Shown: positions 12,404 to 24,700 of the stretch, one piece after another
Layout: each line of letters begins with the position of its first letter
How positions within the stretch are numbered: the stretch's first letter is position 1
Position numbers and translations under genes: made by a program
The notes under the pieces: model-generated
The model's database searches: none
Seen by the model: only the letters and a program-made list of their open reading frames with translations
Told to the model about the DNA's origin: nothing
NCBI RefSeq assembly: GCF_001039355.2
Contig: NW_019773625.1
Location: 1,490,775 to 1,554,774, forward strand
Direction of reading: 5' to 3'
Origin: Lingula anatina
Taxonomy: Eukaryota; Brachiopoda; Lingulata; Lingulida; Lingulidae
Length of the DNA: 64,000 nucleotides

Positions 12404-13228
12404 TGATTACTAAATACATTATATGTGTAGCCATGTATATGTACATGCATATGTTCAAATTAAATCTTACCACTCATGTAGGTACGTCTTGGCTCTCAGC
12501 AGTACGGTTTCTTTAATTCTTTTCACAATTTTTGACGAACCATAACTAACCATAGTCATTCTTTCTTCACATTTTATATCATTCATATTTTACTATATAT
12601 AAACATAGAGACGAAAGCTTAAAATATCAACATTTCAAGGCTCATATAATATGTATTAGGTCTCTTGTATTTCTTAATCTCCAAGATGTAAGCTCGATTG
12701 ATTAAATGATACCTCACGGTGTAACCATAGTTAAGAAGTAAGAAATTGTCGGCACTGTTGTAAAATTATAAAAAGAGAGCAATGTTGGCGTTTTTGCATT
12801 ATTTTCAGACTCAAAAGTTTCAATAACAAATGTGAAGGTGTTACAACAGCATACTATAATAGCATACTATAATAATATTTTGATTCGGAATATATTTACG
12901 ATTTTATTGCTATATATCCAAGGCAACATCAAAGTGAACGTATTTTACGTTCTTATTTCTAAATCAAAGTGGAATAATGTAGCTTATGAATTACTCCGTC
13001 TCTGAAATGCTCATTTTGTGTTTATTTTTGTCATCATTCCATTATGACTGCAGCTGAGAACACCATTCACGTATTGTTGGCCAGTGACGCAACGGAGCGT
13101 AGTTACGACGATCAGTTTTTGTCTTGGTGCAACAGGCGTAAGCAGGGAGAGTAAACGGACGCCAGGCGTTGCGGTTTACGACAGTCGTAGCCGAGTAAAT
13201 TTACGCCCTGTTGGTGCAACCGGGCCCT
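12028..13228. mobile_element. 'GGGCCCGGTTGCACCAAC' terminal-inverted-repeat element
   Basis: The terminus 'gggcccggttgcaccaac' is exactly mirrored by 'gttggtgcaaccgggccc' at the right end. Subterminal copies of 'ttgcaccaa'/'ttggtgcaa' and 'cgtaa' motifs lie inside both ends. A short open stretch near the left end (MARQAQREFDDNY) may be a transposase start remnant. The centre holds a (TA)n run at 12354-12400. No intact transposase is seen, and the flanks show no clear target duplication. Confidence 0.7.
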
Positions 13229-14334
13229 GAAGTTGGTAGAGTGTGACTTACGAACCAATCAAATATTGCACAAAGGTATTTGTGAAGAAATAAAAAAAAA
13301 AAACAAATTTATTCTTTCTGTAAAATTGGAACTCCAATATGTGCTGCATGCTTCATTCTTTTGAAAATCCAACATAAAAGTTAAAGGTCCTGTTGATACC
13401 TTTACAGGTACAATGTCTACGACAACCAGCCCCGTGTCCGGAAGCAACTGCGTCCATGTTGACTCCATGTTCCTCACTGCGGCGATTTATGCCATATGGC
13501 AGAGCCTTTAGTCATCTTTGACTTTTTTCTCTTCGAAAATTAAGTGTTGACATATTACGTTTGTATATGTTGGCATACTATGTTAATGCCGATGGTGATT
13601 TTCACGTGATATACAGACTTACAAAACAAATGGCTTACTAGCGTTTTGAACATGTTTGAAAAGTATTACAATTGACTTGTAAATTTACGTTAAAGCTAAC
13701 ATATTTGTGACACGTGTTTTAAAGGAGTAATAATTCACATGAGGGCTTACAATATATATATAACCTATGTGTTTCATTCGCAAAGATAACTTACAAGCTA
13801 GCAAATACAAAACAAACCAATTTAGTTGTTTGTTTTCTTACGGACTCTTAATTCACAACAGATTTGTTTATATACTCTACGTTATTCTATTGAAATGACG
13901 TATTTAAATGAGCTGCAGACTTGTCATTTGATATGAAATATTTCATTTTAAAATGTATGTCATTAAATATAAACTTTCAAACTTTACAAACTTTCATCTC
14001 TTATGAGCTACTTGAATAAAAGAATTTGTAATCAAAGAAAAATATTCCACATCAATGTCTGCATATAAAATGTACGTACAAGGATGGGTTATATTAAAAT
14101 ACATAGAATTAAAGTATGTAACAACAACTTACTAAACTTCAGATAATCCAAAGATCACAAACTATTTCAAAAACCAATTTGTAAAACAAAGAATTAAAAA
14201 AAACATAATATAATAATGAACTCTTAGACATTTACTAATGTACATTTAGTGATTAAGTATTCAAAAACATTTTCGTAACCTTATCAATAAATTTTGATTG
14301 ATTAATTCTTAAACAAGTATTAAATTAATGCACA

Positions 14335-14620
14335 CTAAGTAATAAAAAGGGATAACAACTGTTCATTTTGACCAAAGATTTTCTTCGAGTAAACGACAAT
14401 TTTCCCATACCTAACGATGGTTGACGAATCTTTTTCGAAAAAATTTGCCTTTTTGTAATTATATCTTATTATATCTGAAATTTCAAAAAGTAGCCATATA
14501 TGGAGGTCATGTGGTCCATTGGCAAGCACAGTTTCCAGAATAATTGCGATTTCTACCGTTTTGGTATTAAAATAGAATTTATTGTATTTCTGAGTTTCTA
14601 ACAATATATTTATCTATATT
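14335..14620 (-). repeat. dispersed AT-rich repeat family R1
   Basis: It shares 'acgacaattttcccatacct' and 'ggtcatgtggtccattggca' with copies at 34070, 34600, 34955, 35720 and, more diverged, 50660. The reverse strand has a decayed open frame containing 'KIVVYSKKIFGQNEQLLS' in several copies. Family unknown. Confidence 0.7.
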
Positions 14621-15086
14621 TTCTCATACGAAGAATCATTCTCCCTTTAGGAATTTAAAAACTAAAAATTGGTGGAAAGATCTCGATAAATTATATAATT
14701 AATCAACTGTTTTTACATGTATGAAACTATTCCACTATTCTTTATAAATTGTTTGCGCAATTCCCCGTAAACACTGCCTATACGTCCCCTGTTATACCTA
14801 CGTGCAACTTAATTAAATGGTCACCCCCTTCACTTTACTTACTTGGACTCTGTAAAAATGACCCCCCCCCCCCCCCCCGCTATACGTTAAGCGTCGTTAC
14901 AAATTTCAAATTAAGCAAAGATTTATGGAGCTAGTGCTTTCTCTCTATATATAGCCCGAGTGTCCTAGCTTCAACGATATATTTGTATCATATATTCTTT
15001 ATGTTACGACGCAGTTACTAGCCTATATCCATGACTGTAACTTATTTGTGCAGGTGTATATCAATAAAGGAATCTGAATCTGAACC

Positions 15087-15514
15087 CTACGGTCCAGACA
15101 ATGAGTGCCCCGCCCCGCCAGTTCTCCCAGCAGTCTCACCGTCCATACCACTTCCGGTTCCGGTTTGTCCTCTTCTCCTTTCCCCTCTTGCCTTTCTGAA
15201 CTTCATATTATCACTTCCTTTAATTACTTTACTTGGACCTTCTTCAATCGCTCTCTCCTCGACCCACCTAACGGCGTGCACGGCGTTGCGCTTCAATCGT
15301 CGGCCCCTTTTCCAGAAGCAATTTAGGTTTCTTCGCATGGGTTTGGTGTGTCGATCCATAGATAAGCAATCTGAGATCACGACGCTGCCGACGAGGCACA
15401 GCAAAATCAACATACCCGTGATACCGTAAAATGGTCCTTGCGGTGACTCTTTGGGTGGTGTCGTTTTCCTTGAAGACTTCGGCATGGCAAATGCGTTCTT
15501 CACCTCGGAATGGT
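15087..15514 (-). CDS. lectin A last exon: transmembrane helix and cytoplasmic tail
   Basis: After a short Pro/Lys-rich stem ('[18 protein letters not shown]') comes a hydrophobic helix ('[16 protein letters not shown]'). A strongly basic tail of about 90 residues follows ('[19 protein letters not shown]'), ending in a Gly/Arg-rich stretch and TAG. The tail after the helix has no tyrosine, so no ITAM/ITIM-type motif. The copy B exon at 37789-38216 is the same length and nearly identical. Confidence 0.85.
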
Positions 15515-15753
15515 CTTTGAAAATAAAGAAAATGTAAAGACGTGTACTAATTGCTATAAAATTTGAATTAACTCGCTATGAGGTGCTCTGAATAAAAATT
15601 CATTTAAAAATAAATTGTTCTTAAATTCGAGATTGGACTTTTACCGTCTAATTTTACTCCATTATTCATCTCTAGGTAACCGTTTATACAAGTTTATACA
15701 AATGTGCCGGTACAGGGTATTATAGGCCTCTACTCGTTTTAATTACTAGCACA

Positions 15754-15793
<40 letters not shown>

Positions 15794-18700
15794 TTATCAA
15801 TGTTTCCTCAAATACAATAAAATGGACACACATTAAAATAGCTTCATTGTAAATGTTACTCAACTGTAACATTCCATCAGCTCAGGCTCCCAGTGGCCGT
15901 GGCCATAACACGTGGCTACCCGCTGGCGCCCCCCTGAGGAAAACACTTTATCGTCTCTGCACCAGTACCGAATCTTGGTGCCATAGCTTGTACTATTGTA
16001 GGGTTCTACCTCCACGCTTGAAGAGTTCAGTAACTGATCACTTGGACAGATGACCACTGTAAATATAAATTAACATTTAAAATACTTTCGTAATCAACAT
16101 ACTTGTATTTGTTTAATGGACTTGAATTCTTGATTTAGGACACACATCTGTCGTCATAAATGATCCTTTAAATATGCCTTTCTTAATTCTATGTTGCTGA
16201 AATACTATGTTGATGAAACGTGTAATAATTACATTTACAAATATCCGGTCTCCACGTGCCGTTCTGGGAACATGTCAACGCCTTTGTTCTGGTTTTATCA
16301 TTAAACCTGTAGCCGTCTTTGCACCGGGTCATCAGCGTGGTGTTTACACTGAACTTGTTCTTGTTTCCCATTGAATCGAAAGATTCTGTGTCCGCAAGGG
16401 GAGCTTCAGAAAAATTAACCTTGGATATGTTTAGAACGGACAGAGAGGCAACCGCAAATGGCAAGGCACAGCTGGCAACAGAGACGTTGGGCGTGAATTC
16501 TGTAAATGTTGGCGTGGTTTCAAGGGCGGTTGTCGTGGTTTCATAGTCGGAGGGCGTAGTTTGGTTGAAAGGAGGTGTATATCCGGAGAAGGGAGGTGTT
16601 GTCTCGCCGGCTGTTATGGTTTCGGTGACAAGCCGCGTGGTTTCGGTGTCTATAGGCGTGGTCTTCATAAATGGTGATGCATTCTCGGTGAGTGTGGGCG
16701 TGGTCTCCATGAGGTGTGACGCGTTCTCGGTGACTGTTGGCGTGGTCTCGGTGACTGTTGGCATGGTCTCCGTGAGGGGTGACGCATTCTCGATGACTGC
16801 GGGCGTGGTTTCAGTGACTGCAGGCGTGGTATCAGTGAATCTTGACGCATTCTCGGTGACTGTGGGCGTGGTTTCAGTGACTGTAGGCATGGTCTCCGTG
16901 AGGGGTGACGCATTCTTGGTGGCTGTGGGCGTGGTTTCGGTGACTGTAGGCNNNNNNNNNNNNNNNNNNNNNNNNNNNNNNNNNNNNNNNNNNNNNNNNN
17001 NNNNNNNNNNNNNNNNNNNNNNNNNNNNNNNNNNNNNNNNNNNNNNNNNNNNNNNNNNNNNNNNNNNNNNNNNNNNNNNNNNNNNNNNNNNNNNNNNNNN
17101 NNNNNNNNNNNNNNNNNNNNNNNNNNNNNNNNNNNNNNNNNNNNNNNNNNNNNNNNNNNNNNNNNNNGGTGACTGTGGGCGTGGTTTCGGTGACTGTAGG
17201 CATGGTCTCCGTGAGGGGTGACGCGTTCTTGGTGACTGTGGGCGTGGTTTCGGTGACTGTAGGCATGGTCTCAGTGAGGGGTGACGCATTCTTGGTGATA
17301 GTGGGCGTGGTTTCGGTGACTGTAGGCATGGTCTCAGTGAGGGGTGACGCATTCTTGGTGACAGTGGGCGTGGTTTCGGTGACTGTAGGCGTGGTCTCCG
17401 TGAAGGGTAACGCGTGTCCAGTGACTGTGGGCGTGGTCTCAGTGAATTTAGGCTGGGTGTCAGAGACACTGAAGATTGTGACGTCACTAGTGATGTCACC
17501 AGGGCTTGGCATCGAGGCACATCTACTGGAAGTAGGTGTTCCTGGAATTCAAACAAATAAAATCAATGCTTTCACTCTGAATTTAGAAAAAAATCCTTTT
17601 CCGAGCATATGATTATAGATAGATTTCACTCCCAAGATACATGTCAGTTAGAGTGAAAAAGAGTTCAGAACGATAGAAATGAGAAAAAAAATTACAAATA
17701 TCCCCGTACAATTAAGGACCATGAGTAAACTGAAAGAAAGTTATAACCCCCAAAAAAGACACCAGTCCAAATATTGCTTATGTAATACTGGATGTACTTG
17801 AGTCTGTTTCAAACAGTCACTGAATAGCTTTTTTTTTTTTTTTTTTTTTTTGGGGGGGGGGGGTGCAAAAATAAAAATTAAAAGTGGACGCGCAAGTTCC
17901 TTACGACAAGACAGGAATGGCAGTTCTAAGAATGACAGTCCTAGAAATGCTAATCATGTTAATTGTAGTCCAAGCAACGGTAGTCCTAGGAATTTAAGTT
18001 AGAAATCCCACTAAATGAGTACAGGCTAGGGTTATAGTCTGAGTATCTGAGTTAATATATGGGGAAAATGTCAACTGTTCAAAGTAACTGAGAATTACAG
18101 ACTACCGTTCCCAGCAGACCTGTCACAGTTTAATATTTACTATACCTGAGACACAGGTGTACTTGACTTCAAGGTAATTATAATCTCCAGGGCATTCATT
18201 TTGGAGTGACAAATCCAATAATGATATAGACCCGGAGGTAGTATTCTCAAACACTCCTACAACTTTCTGGTAAGCTTGGGTGGAATTGCAGGCTGGTAAA
18301 CTAGTCACGTGGTATCCTGAGGACTCACACATAAACTGTAGCTCTCTTCCGTACATGGCATCTACTATATGGATGGTAGAGTTAACCGGACACGTGATAG
18401 TCAGATTATCTTGTCGACATGCTCTTGTGGTATTGTATCTGTCTGAAAATGAAACCAATCGGAATCGTGGCGTCAACCATGTGGATGACTTTTAAGGTTG
18501 TATATTAGCACGAAACATGCAATGATTGATTTTCTACCCGATCGTCCGAGCAATGTACAAAACAGCATCGCTTACATTGATAAATAGGGTCTGTGCATTT
18601 TCGTTACACGGAAATTGATTACGCCATATTACTTGTATAATGTACAGCATGAGAAAATGTTGATAGCCTCTACTTGAATGCACTACATGCATGGTAGTAA

Positions 18701-19964
18701 CATGTTACATAAATTATAAGGCGTAAGTGAGAAAAAAAAAACATCGGAAGCAATGAATGTGTTCAATAGCAAACTTCTTAATCAGAACGGGTAATTAAGA
18801 TCAGTGACCAGAGCGTCTGTGCCAACTTTTTGTTTTCACGCTTAAGTATAATTTTAATAAAACGTGAACACAAGAGGAAAGGTAGTCTACTTTGATGGTT
18901 ATCACAAAACGTACCATAAACGCAAACGAACTTGTTGTCTTGGTCACAATGCTCTTGTAGAAATGTACCATGTGCACCAGTAATCTGCTGGAGACAATAT
19001 GAAAACTCGTAATCAGCTGGAAGAGAAATGCCGATATCAATCAACCATTCTTCCATACACTGACAAGTCTTTGTGTTGTAATAACATTGCCCTGTTTATG
19101 ATATTCAGTATAAATTATTTCGCACTTAAAGCAATTGTTGTATAAAATTTTATTTTACTCTGTATATTGCTCCAAAAGGAAAATGATTTCCGATTTTAAT
19201 AATTGGCTAAATAAACTCTTATCTTATCTTATCCCTTTACTCAACACAAAAAATAGCATTTTTCTAACATCCTACATGTAATACCATTCTTTGGCCAAGT
19301 TTAACTTAGCTGGTTAAATTATAAAAACAATTCTATTTTGAAATCATACAGAGAAGTTCCGTTTCTTTTGTGGCGATGGGACAGCTTTAATTGATATACA
19401 TATGCTTAGGTAATATTTGTACTTGTGTTTCATTTTCTTCGTGTGTCAATTTTTTATTCTTTAGATGAAATATCCCAACACTCTTCTAGACTTTTATGAG
19501 TACCATATCTGAAAAGTCTGTTGAATACTGGAAAGTGATGTATTTTACAAAACCACAATATTCCGTTTTTTTAACTGTTTTTAAACTGTAACATGTCACA
19601 ATTAAGCATTTAAAATCAGGCACTCTTTGACGTCCAATATTCTGACACAGCTCAGTTTTGGGAAAAAATTGAACAAAGAACTTTCATTATTCTAATTTTC
19701 ATTATTGTGTTAAATTAATTTTAAAATTCCATAATAGAGCAATCTATTTTGCCAAATAATTTTGTGATATTTAAAAGTATCGACCTACCAGGAAGAATTT
19801 CTCTGTTAGGACAAAATTGCTGAGCAACACATGGGCTGTCACCAGATTTGAGCCAGTAACAACGACGGTCGTTACAGTAATGAATGTCCTCATTGGGGTT
19901 CCACGCAAAATTATCTGAAAATGCAATCATCACGGTTCTTCGTCAACAAGGATAACATGCATTA

Positions 19965-20002
<38 letters not shown>

Positions 20003-20057
20003 AAAACGAATGCACAATACTATTGCGTGTAAGTAGATGCCGTGTTATTGAGAGAGA

Positions 20058-20090
<33 letters not shown>

Positions 20091-21691
20091 TATCTATCTG
20101 TCTTGACTTGGGCATATGATTTTATTCCACTGGTTTAAGATATATAGTAAAAGAGTAATGAAATACCACGTTTTTCAATGACATGAGTGTCTCTGTAACT
20201 GACACTTAAATATGTATATACAAATCACACATACAATCCAATCACACTAAGGTATTGATACAGAGTGAGTATTTAGTTCTTTACAAGTCCATAATACAAT
20301 TTTGAGGTTTTCCGCCATTCTATTTGGAGACTGCTTAATTAACAATTAACTATAAAATACCTACCGCAACGTTTCTTAATAAAATCATGTTCTTTGTCGC
20401 GGACTAGATTTTCTGTCTTATAATGTAAATAGCAATGTAGTGTGGGTCTTTCAAAAGTGGCACCCTTGCACCTGATGTCACGAAGACATTCTTTTTCGCA
20501 CTCATGAACGTTTGCCGTGCGCATTTCACGAAGGTTGGACCCATCGTTTCTGTATTCTGCTCGTATCGTTGAATAACAATCTAAAAGTAATGCATATTGG
20601 TATTTATTTTGTAAATACATACTGTTTGTTCATACAAATGCCCATGTCACAATCGAGAATATTTTTTATTCCCCATATTCAAATCAGAATCGACATATAT
20701 TAACTAGTACACTGTATACAATTACTAGAAACAAAAGTGCGTATTGTCAGACTGGTTTGGATACTTCTAGTACACTTACACCTCGTAAGTCAATTAAAGA
20801 TTGCATGCAAATTACTTACAATGCTGGCGCATGCAAATATAATTTCTGGTCACATTGCAGGGGGAGTTCTGCCAACCCCACTTTCCGTCGTTATACTTCA
20901 ACGAAACGCATAGTCTCCCATTTCCACAATCTGGCTGGCCCGGGCTCCAATATGCCTCTTCAACATTATTCCCTAACACAATTAAATCTTAATTGTTTTT
21001 AATCCGTTGATGTGCCTTTGACTGAACCGATGATACTGATACTGAAAATATTGGTGATTCCGGATTTTATGCTTTTTTAATAAGGAGTAGGCTACGTGGG
21101 TTAATTTTGGCTATATCTACTCTGTTGAAAGTCGCGCTTTTGGTTAAATGAGGATATAACATTTTGAAATTTTTCAATTCACCCAATCGGCATACCTAAT
21201 GAAATTTGAGTTAAATTATCTGGCCGTTTCCCAGCAGGCATAGTGACGTTGGATCAACGTTGAAAACAGGTTGGTACGTTGAATTGACGTTGATCTACCT
21301 AAATTCAACGTAAAATCAACGTTGATCCAGCCACGCCAAAACACCGTCATAATGTGAACGTTGTTTGATCTTCGTGATGCAAGACATGGATTGTAATTTA
21401 AAATATTAATTATTGAAAACGTGATACTTTGTTTATCAATACTGTAACTAACTTTATCAAAATAATAAAAAAAGGTGTTTTAAAGTTAAAGTGACAGTTG
21501 TTTTGTGTCTTTAGTGAACTAGTGAATTTTCTTAACTTGTTATTCAGAAATACATTCCAATAAACTTCCTTGCAAGGTCAGCTAACACTAGGATGAATAA
21601 GTCGCTGTAACTGTGATTGAGTGAAGTTAACCAAGTTGACAGTTCTCGGTACCCTGTTATAGATAGACAGGTTGAGGTGACCCTGACTTTG

Positions 21692-21744
<53 letters not shown>

Positions 21745-24700
21745 ACTAAACCTTGGAAATTCTAACTTAAAGGCCATACATATATACCCTACATATATTT
21801 AGCCATCAAATATGTCGTACTGCTAAACACATCCAGGCTAAAAGGGTGAACCATGCTTAGGTGCAAAACATGCTAAGGAGCTAAATGCGTTGAAAAAATC
21901 AGACAAAGCAGGCACTTGGATATTTTTACAGTGTACGTTATAATTGTGTACCTGTGTTTGTACCAAAAATAAAAACATTTCAGGTCATTTTAATGTCTTT
22001 TCATGCAAGAATGTTGTCTAACAACTGGGGTTGATACAATGTTGTTATCTAACGTTGAACCAACTTCCAAATCCAATGTTTATCCAACGTCTTATCAACG
22101 TTACGGTTCAACGTTGTTTCAACGTTAAAACAACATAATTTGCCCGCTGGGTTGTTTGTCTGTCCTTCCGTCTGTCTGTTTGTCTTTTCGTCTGTCTGTG
22201 TATCCGTCTGCCTGCCTGCCTGTACGTCTGCCTGTCTGTGTATCTGTCCTAATCGCAAGGACATAAGCATATAATTGCATACCATTTACAATGACCAAAA
22301 CTTCCAACGCAACACTTGGCTTTATTGCAACACATGTCATTTTCTTACACTAAATATAACAATACACAACAGATATTAAGATTAAAATCAAAAACACACT
22401 TTGAGAGAATGAAGAGTAGTTTTCATTTGGTTTCAAATTCATTGCATCAGCTGGTCTTCTCTGGCGTCACGCACAGCCTGGATTCTGCGATGCATGGAGT
22501 CAATCAATTGCCGAATTTCAGCCTGTGTGATGCGGTCCCATTCCTCTTGGAGTGCTTGACGCAACTGTGGGACTGTGGCCGTTCTGGATCACGTCTTCTC
22601 ACTCGGCGACCCAGAATATCCCATAGATGTTCTATAGGATTATAAATCTGGGGAATACACATNTGGAAAAAAATTGAACAAAGAACTTCTATTATTCAAA
22701 TACCCTTGTGTAAAATAAATTTCAAAATTCCATAATAGAGCAATCTATTTTGCCAATAATTTTGTGATATTTAATAGCATCGACCTACCAGGAAGAATTT
22801 CTCCATTACGACAAAATTGCTGGGCACTACTTGGGTTGTTACCAGATTCGTGCCAGTAACAATGGCGGTCGTTACAGTAATGAATGTGTTCAGTGAGGTT
22901 CCACGCAAAATTATCTGGAAGTGCAATCATCACGGTTTTTCGTCAACAAGGATAACATGCATTAATTTACATTATATGTACAAAACGAACGCACAATACT
23001 ATTGCGTGTAAGCAGATGTCGTGTTATTGAGAGAGAGAGAGAGAGAGTATTTATCTGTCTTGACTTGTGCATAAGATTTTATTCTACTGGTTTAAGTTTT
23101 CTGCGGCTACTAAATGAGTAATGAAATATTTATCAAAACGTTTTTCAATGAAATCAGTGTCTGTATAACTCACATTTATATATGTATATACAAATCACAA
23201 GTACAATGCAATCACACTGATGTACTGATACAGAGCATCAAGCGGTCTTTACAAGTCCATAAAATCTTGAAGTTTGAATTCCCGCCATTCGTTTTGGAGA
23301 CTGCTATATTAACAATAAACTATAAAATTACCTACCACAACGTTTCTTAATAAAATCATGGCCATCGATGCGGACAAGATTGTTTGTCTTACAATGTAAA
23401 TAACAATGTAGTTTGTTTCTTTTAAAAGTGGCACCCTTGCACCTGATGTCAAGAAGACATTCTCTTTCGCACTCATGAACGTTTGCCGTGTGCAGTTCGC
23501 GAAGGTTGAAACCATAGTTTCGGTAGTCTGCTTGTATCGTTGAATTACAATCTTAAAAATAATGTATACTGGATTTATTTTGTAAATACATATTGTTTGT
23601 TTATACAAATGTCCATGCAACAATCGGGAATTTATTCATTCCCCATATCCAAGAAGAATAGACATATATTAACTACATGTAGAATAGTATTACTAGAAAC
23701 AAGAATGCATATTTCCTGACTAGTTGGGATACTGCTAGTGCATTTACATCTCGAAAGCCAATTTAAGATTGCAAAAAAATCATGCAGATTACTTACAATA
23801 GTGGCGCATGCAAATATAATTCTTGGTCACATTGCAGGGGGAGTTCTGCCAACCCCACATTCCGTCGTTATACTTCAACGAGACGCATAGCCTCCTTTTA
23901 CCACAATCTGGCTGGCCTAGGCTCCAATGTGCCTGTTCAATGTTCTTCCCTAGGGTAATTAAATCTTAATGTTTTTAACCCAGGGATGTGCTTCTGACTG
24001 AACTGATGATACTAATAGTGATAATGTTGGTGATTCCTGGTTTTATCCTATTTTCAATAAGGAGTACTATAGGTTCATTTTGACTAAATCTACTCTGTTG
24101 AAAGTGGCTTTTTTTAGGTAATGGGGATATAAGATTTTGAGATTTGTAATTCACCCAATCGGTATACCTAATGAAATTTGAGTTATATACTACTATCTGA
24201 CCGCTTGTTTGTCTGTCCTTCCGTCTGTCTGTTTGTCTTTCCGCCTGTCTGTCCATCCGTCTGCCTGCCTGCCTGCCTGCCTGCACGTCTGTCTGCCTGT
24301 GTATCTGTCGTAATCGCAAGGGCATAAGCATATAATTGCATACCAGTTACATGTTTTAGTTTGAATGTCTTACCTGACGACCACTGCCAATGCTCAGTAA
24401 AATTTTCTATCCTTGCTCCTATCCAGAATTCAATATCTGCGTGATCAAACTTTGTTATGATGGCTGAGATAAAATCATTCATGTACTGGTCGTGGATTTC
24501 CGCCAACATGCCATCGTATTGACTTTCACAACGCCTTCCTGCCTCGAACCACGTGAGATTATCTTCGACGATATGAAAGGAGTAGCCTAGCTGGTATCTT
24601 GCTTGTGCTGAATTAGAAAAAAAACTGATGCCAATATAAGATGAAAGGTTTTTTCAACTATTTTAATATAATATTTAAGGACTGAAAAAGAATATGTTGA

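Larger units (their letters stand above)
11464..15086. other. intergenic region between the M28 gene and lectin A
   Basis: The two genes converge here. The region contains a TIR element (about 12028-13228) and, from about 14.0 kb, AT-rich repeats shared with 34.3-36.4 kb that mark the edge of the duplicated block. The stretch 13230-14030 shows nothing recognisable. Confidence 0.6.
19660..20972 (-). repeat. internal cassette duplication in lectin A (cassette 2)
   Basis: Exons and introns from 19660 to about 22290 match 22664 to about 24350 (cassette 1). Divergence between the two is clear, so this is a real paralogous cassette and not an assembly duplicate. Cassette 2 lacks the first half of its C-type lectin domain because a Tc1-like fragment and an N occupy its place. 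Confidence 0.75.

Noticed and set aside
12265-12450. Tyr/Ile-repeat frames over TA microsatellites (also at 21544-21802)
   Set aside because: Translation of dinucleotide repeats; no support for coding.
13053-13155. Extra 3' exon of the M28 peptidase
   Set aside because: The frame could be joined, but the sequence belongs to the terminal region of the TIR element at 12028-13228, and the gene already ends in frame at 11463.
16576-17440. CRISPR-like array
   Set aside because: Regular repeats, but they are contiguous coding 63-nt units without unique spacers, in a eukaryotic gene.
16565-17612. Long + strand frames of Val/Gly-rich repeats
   Set aside because: They are the antisense of the mucin repeat of lectin A, which is supported by splice sites and flanking CCP and SUEL exons. 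The same holds for 39350-39772.
22049-22340. Frames rich in 'QTDRQTDR' (also at 23975-24509 and 43740-43830)
   Set aside because: These are translated 'ctgtctgtctgc' simple repeats in lectin introns.
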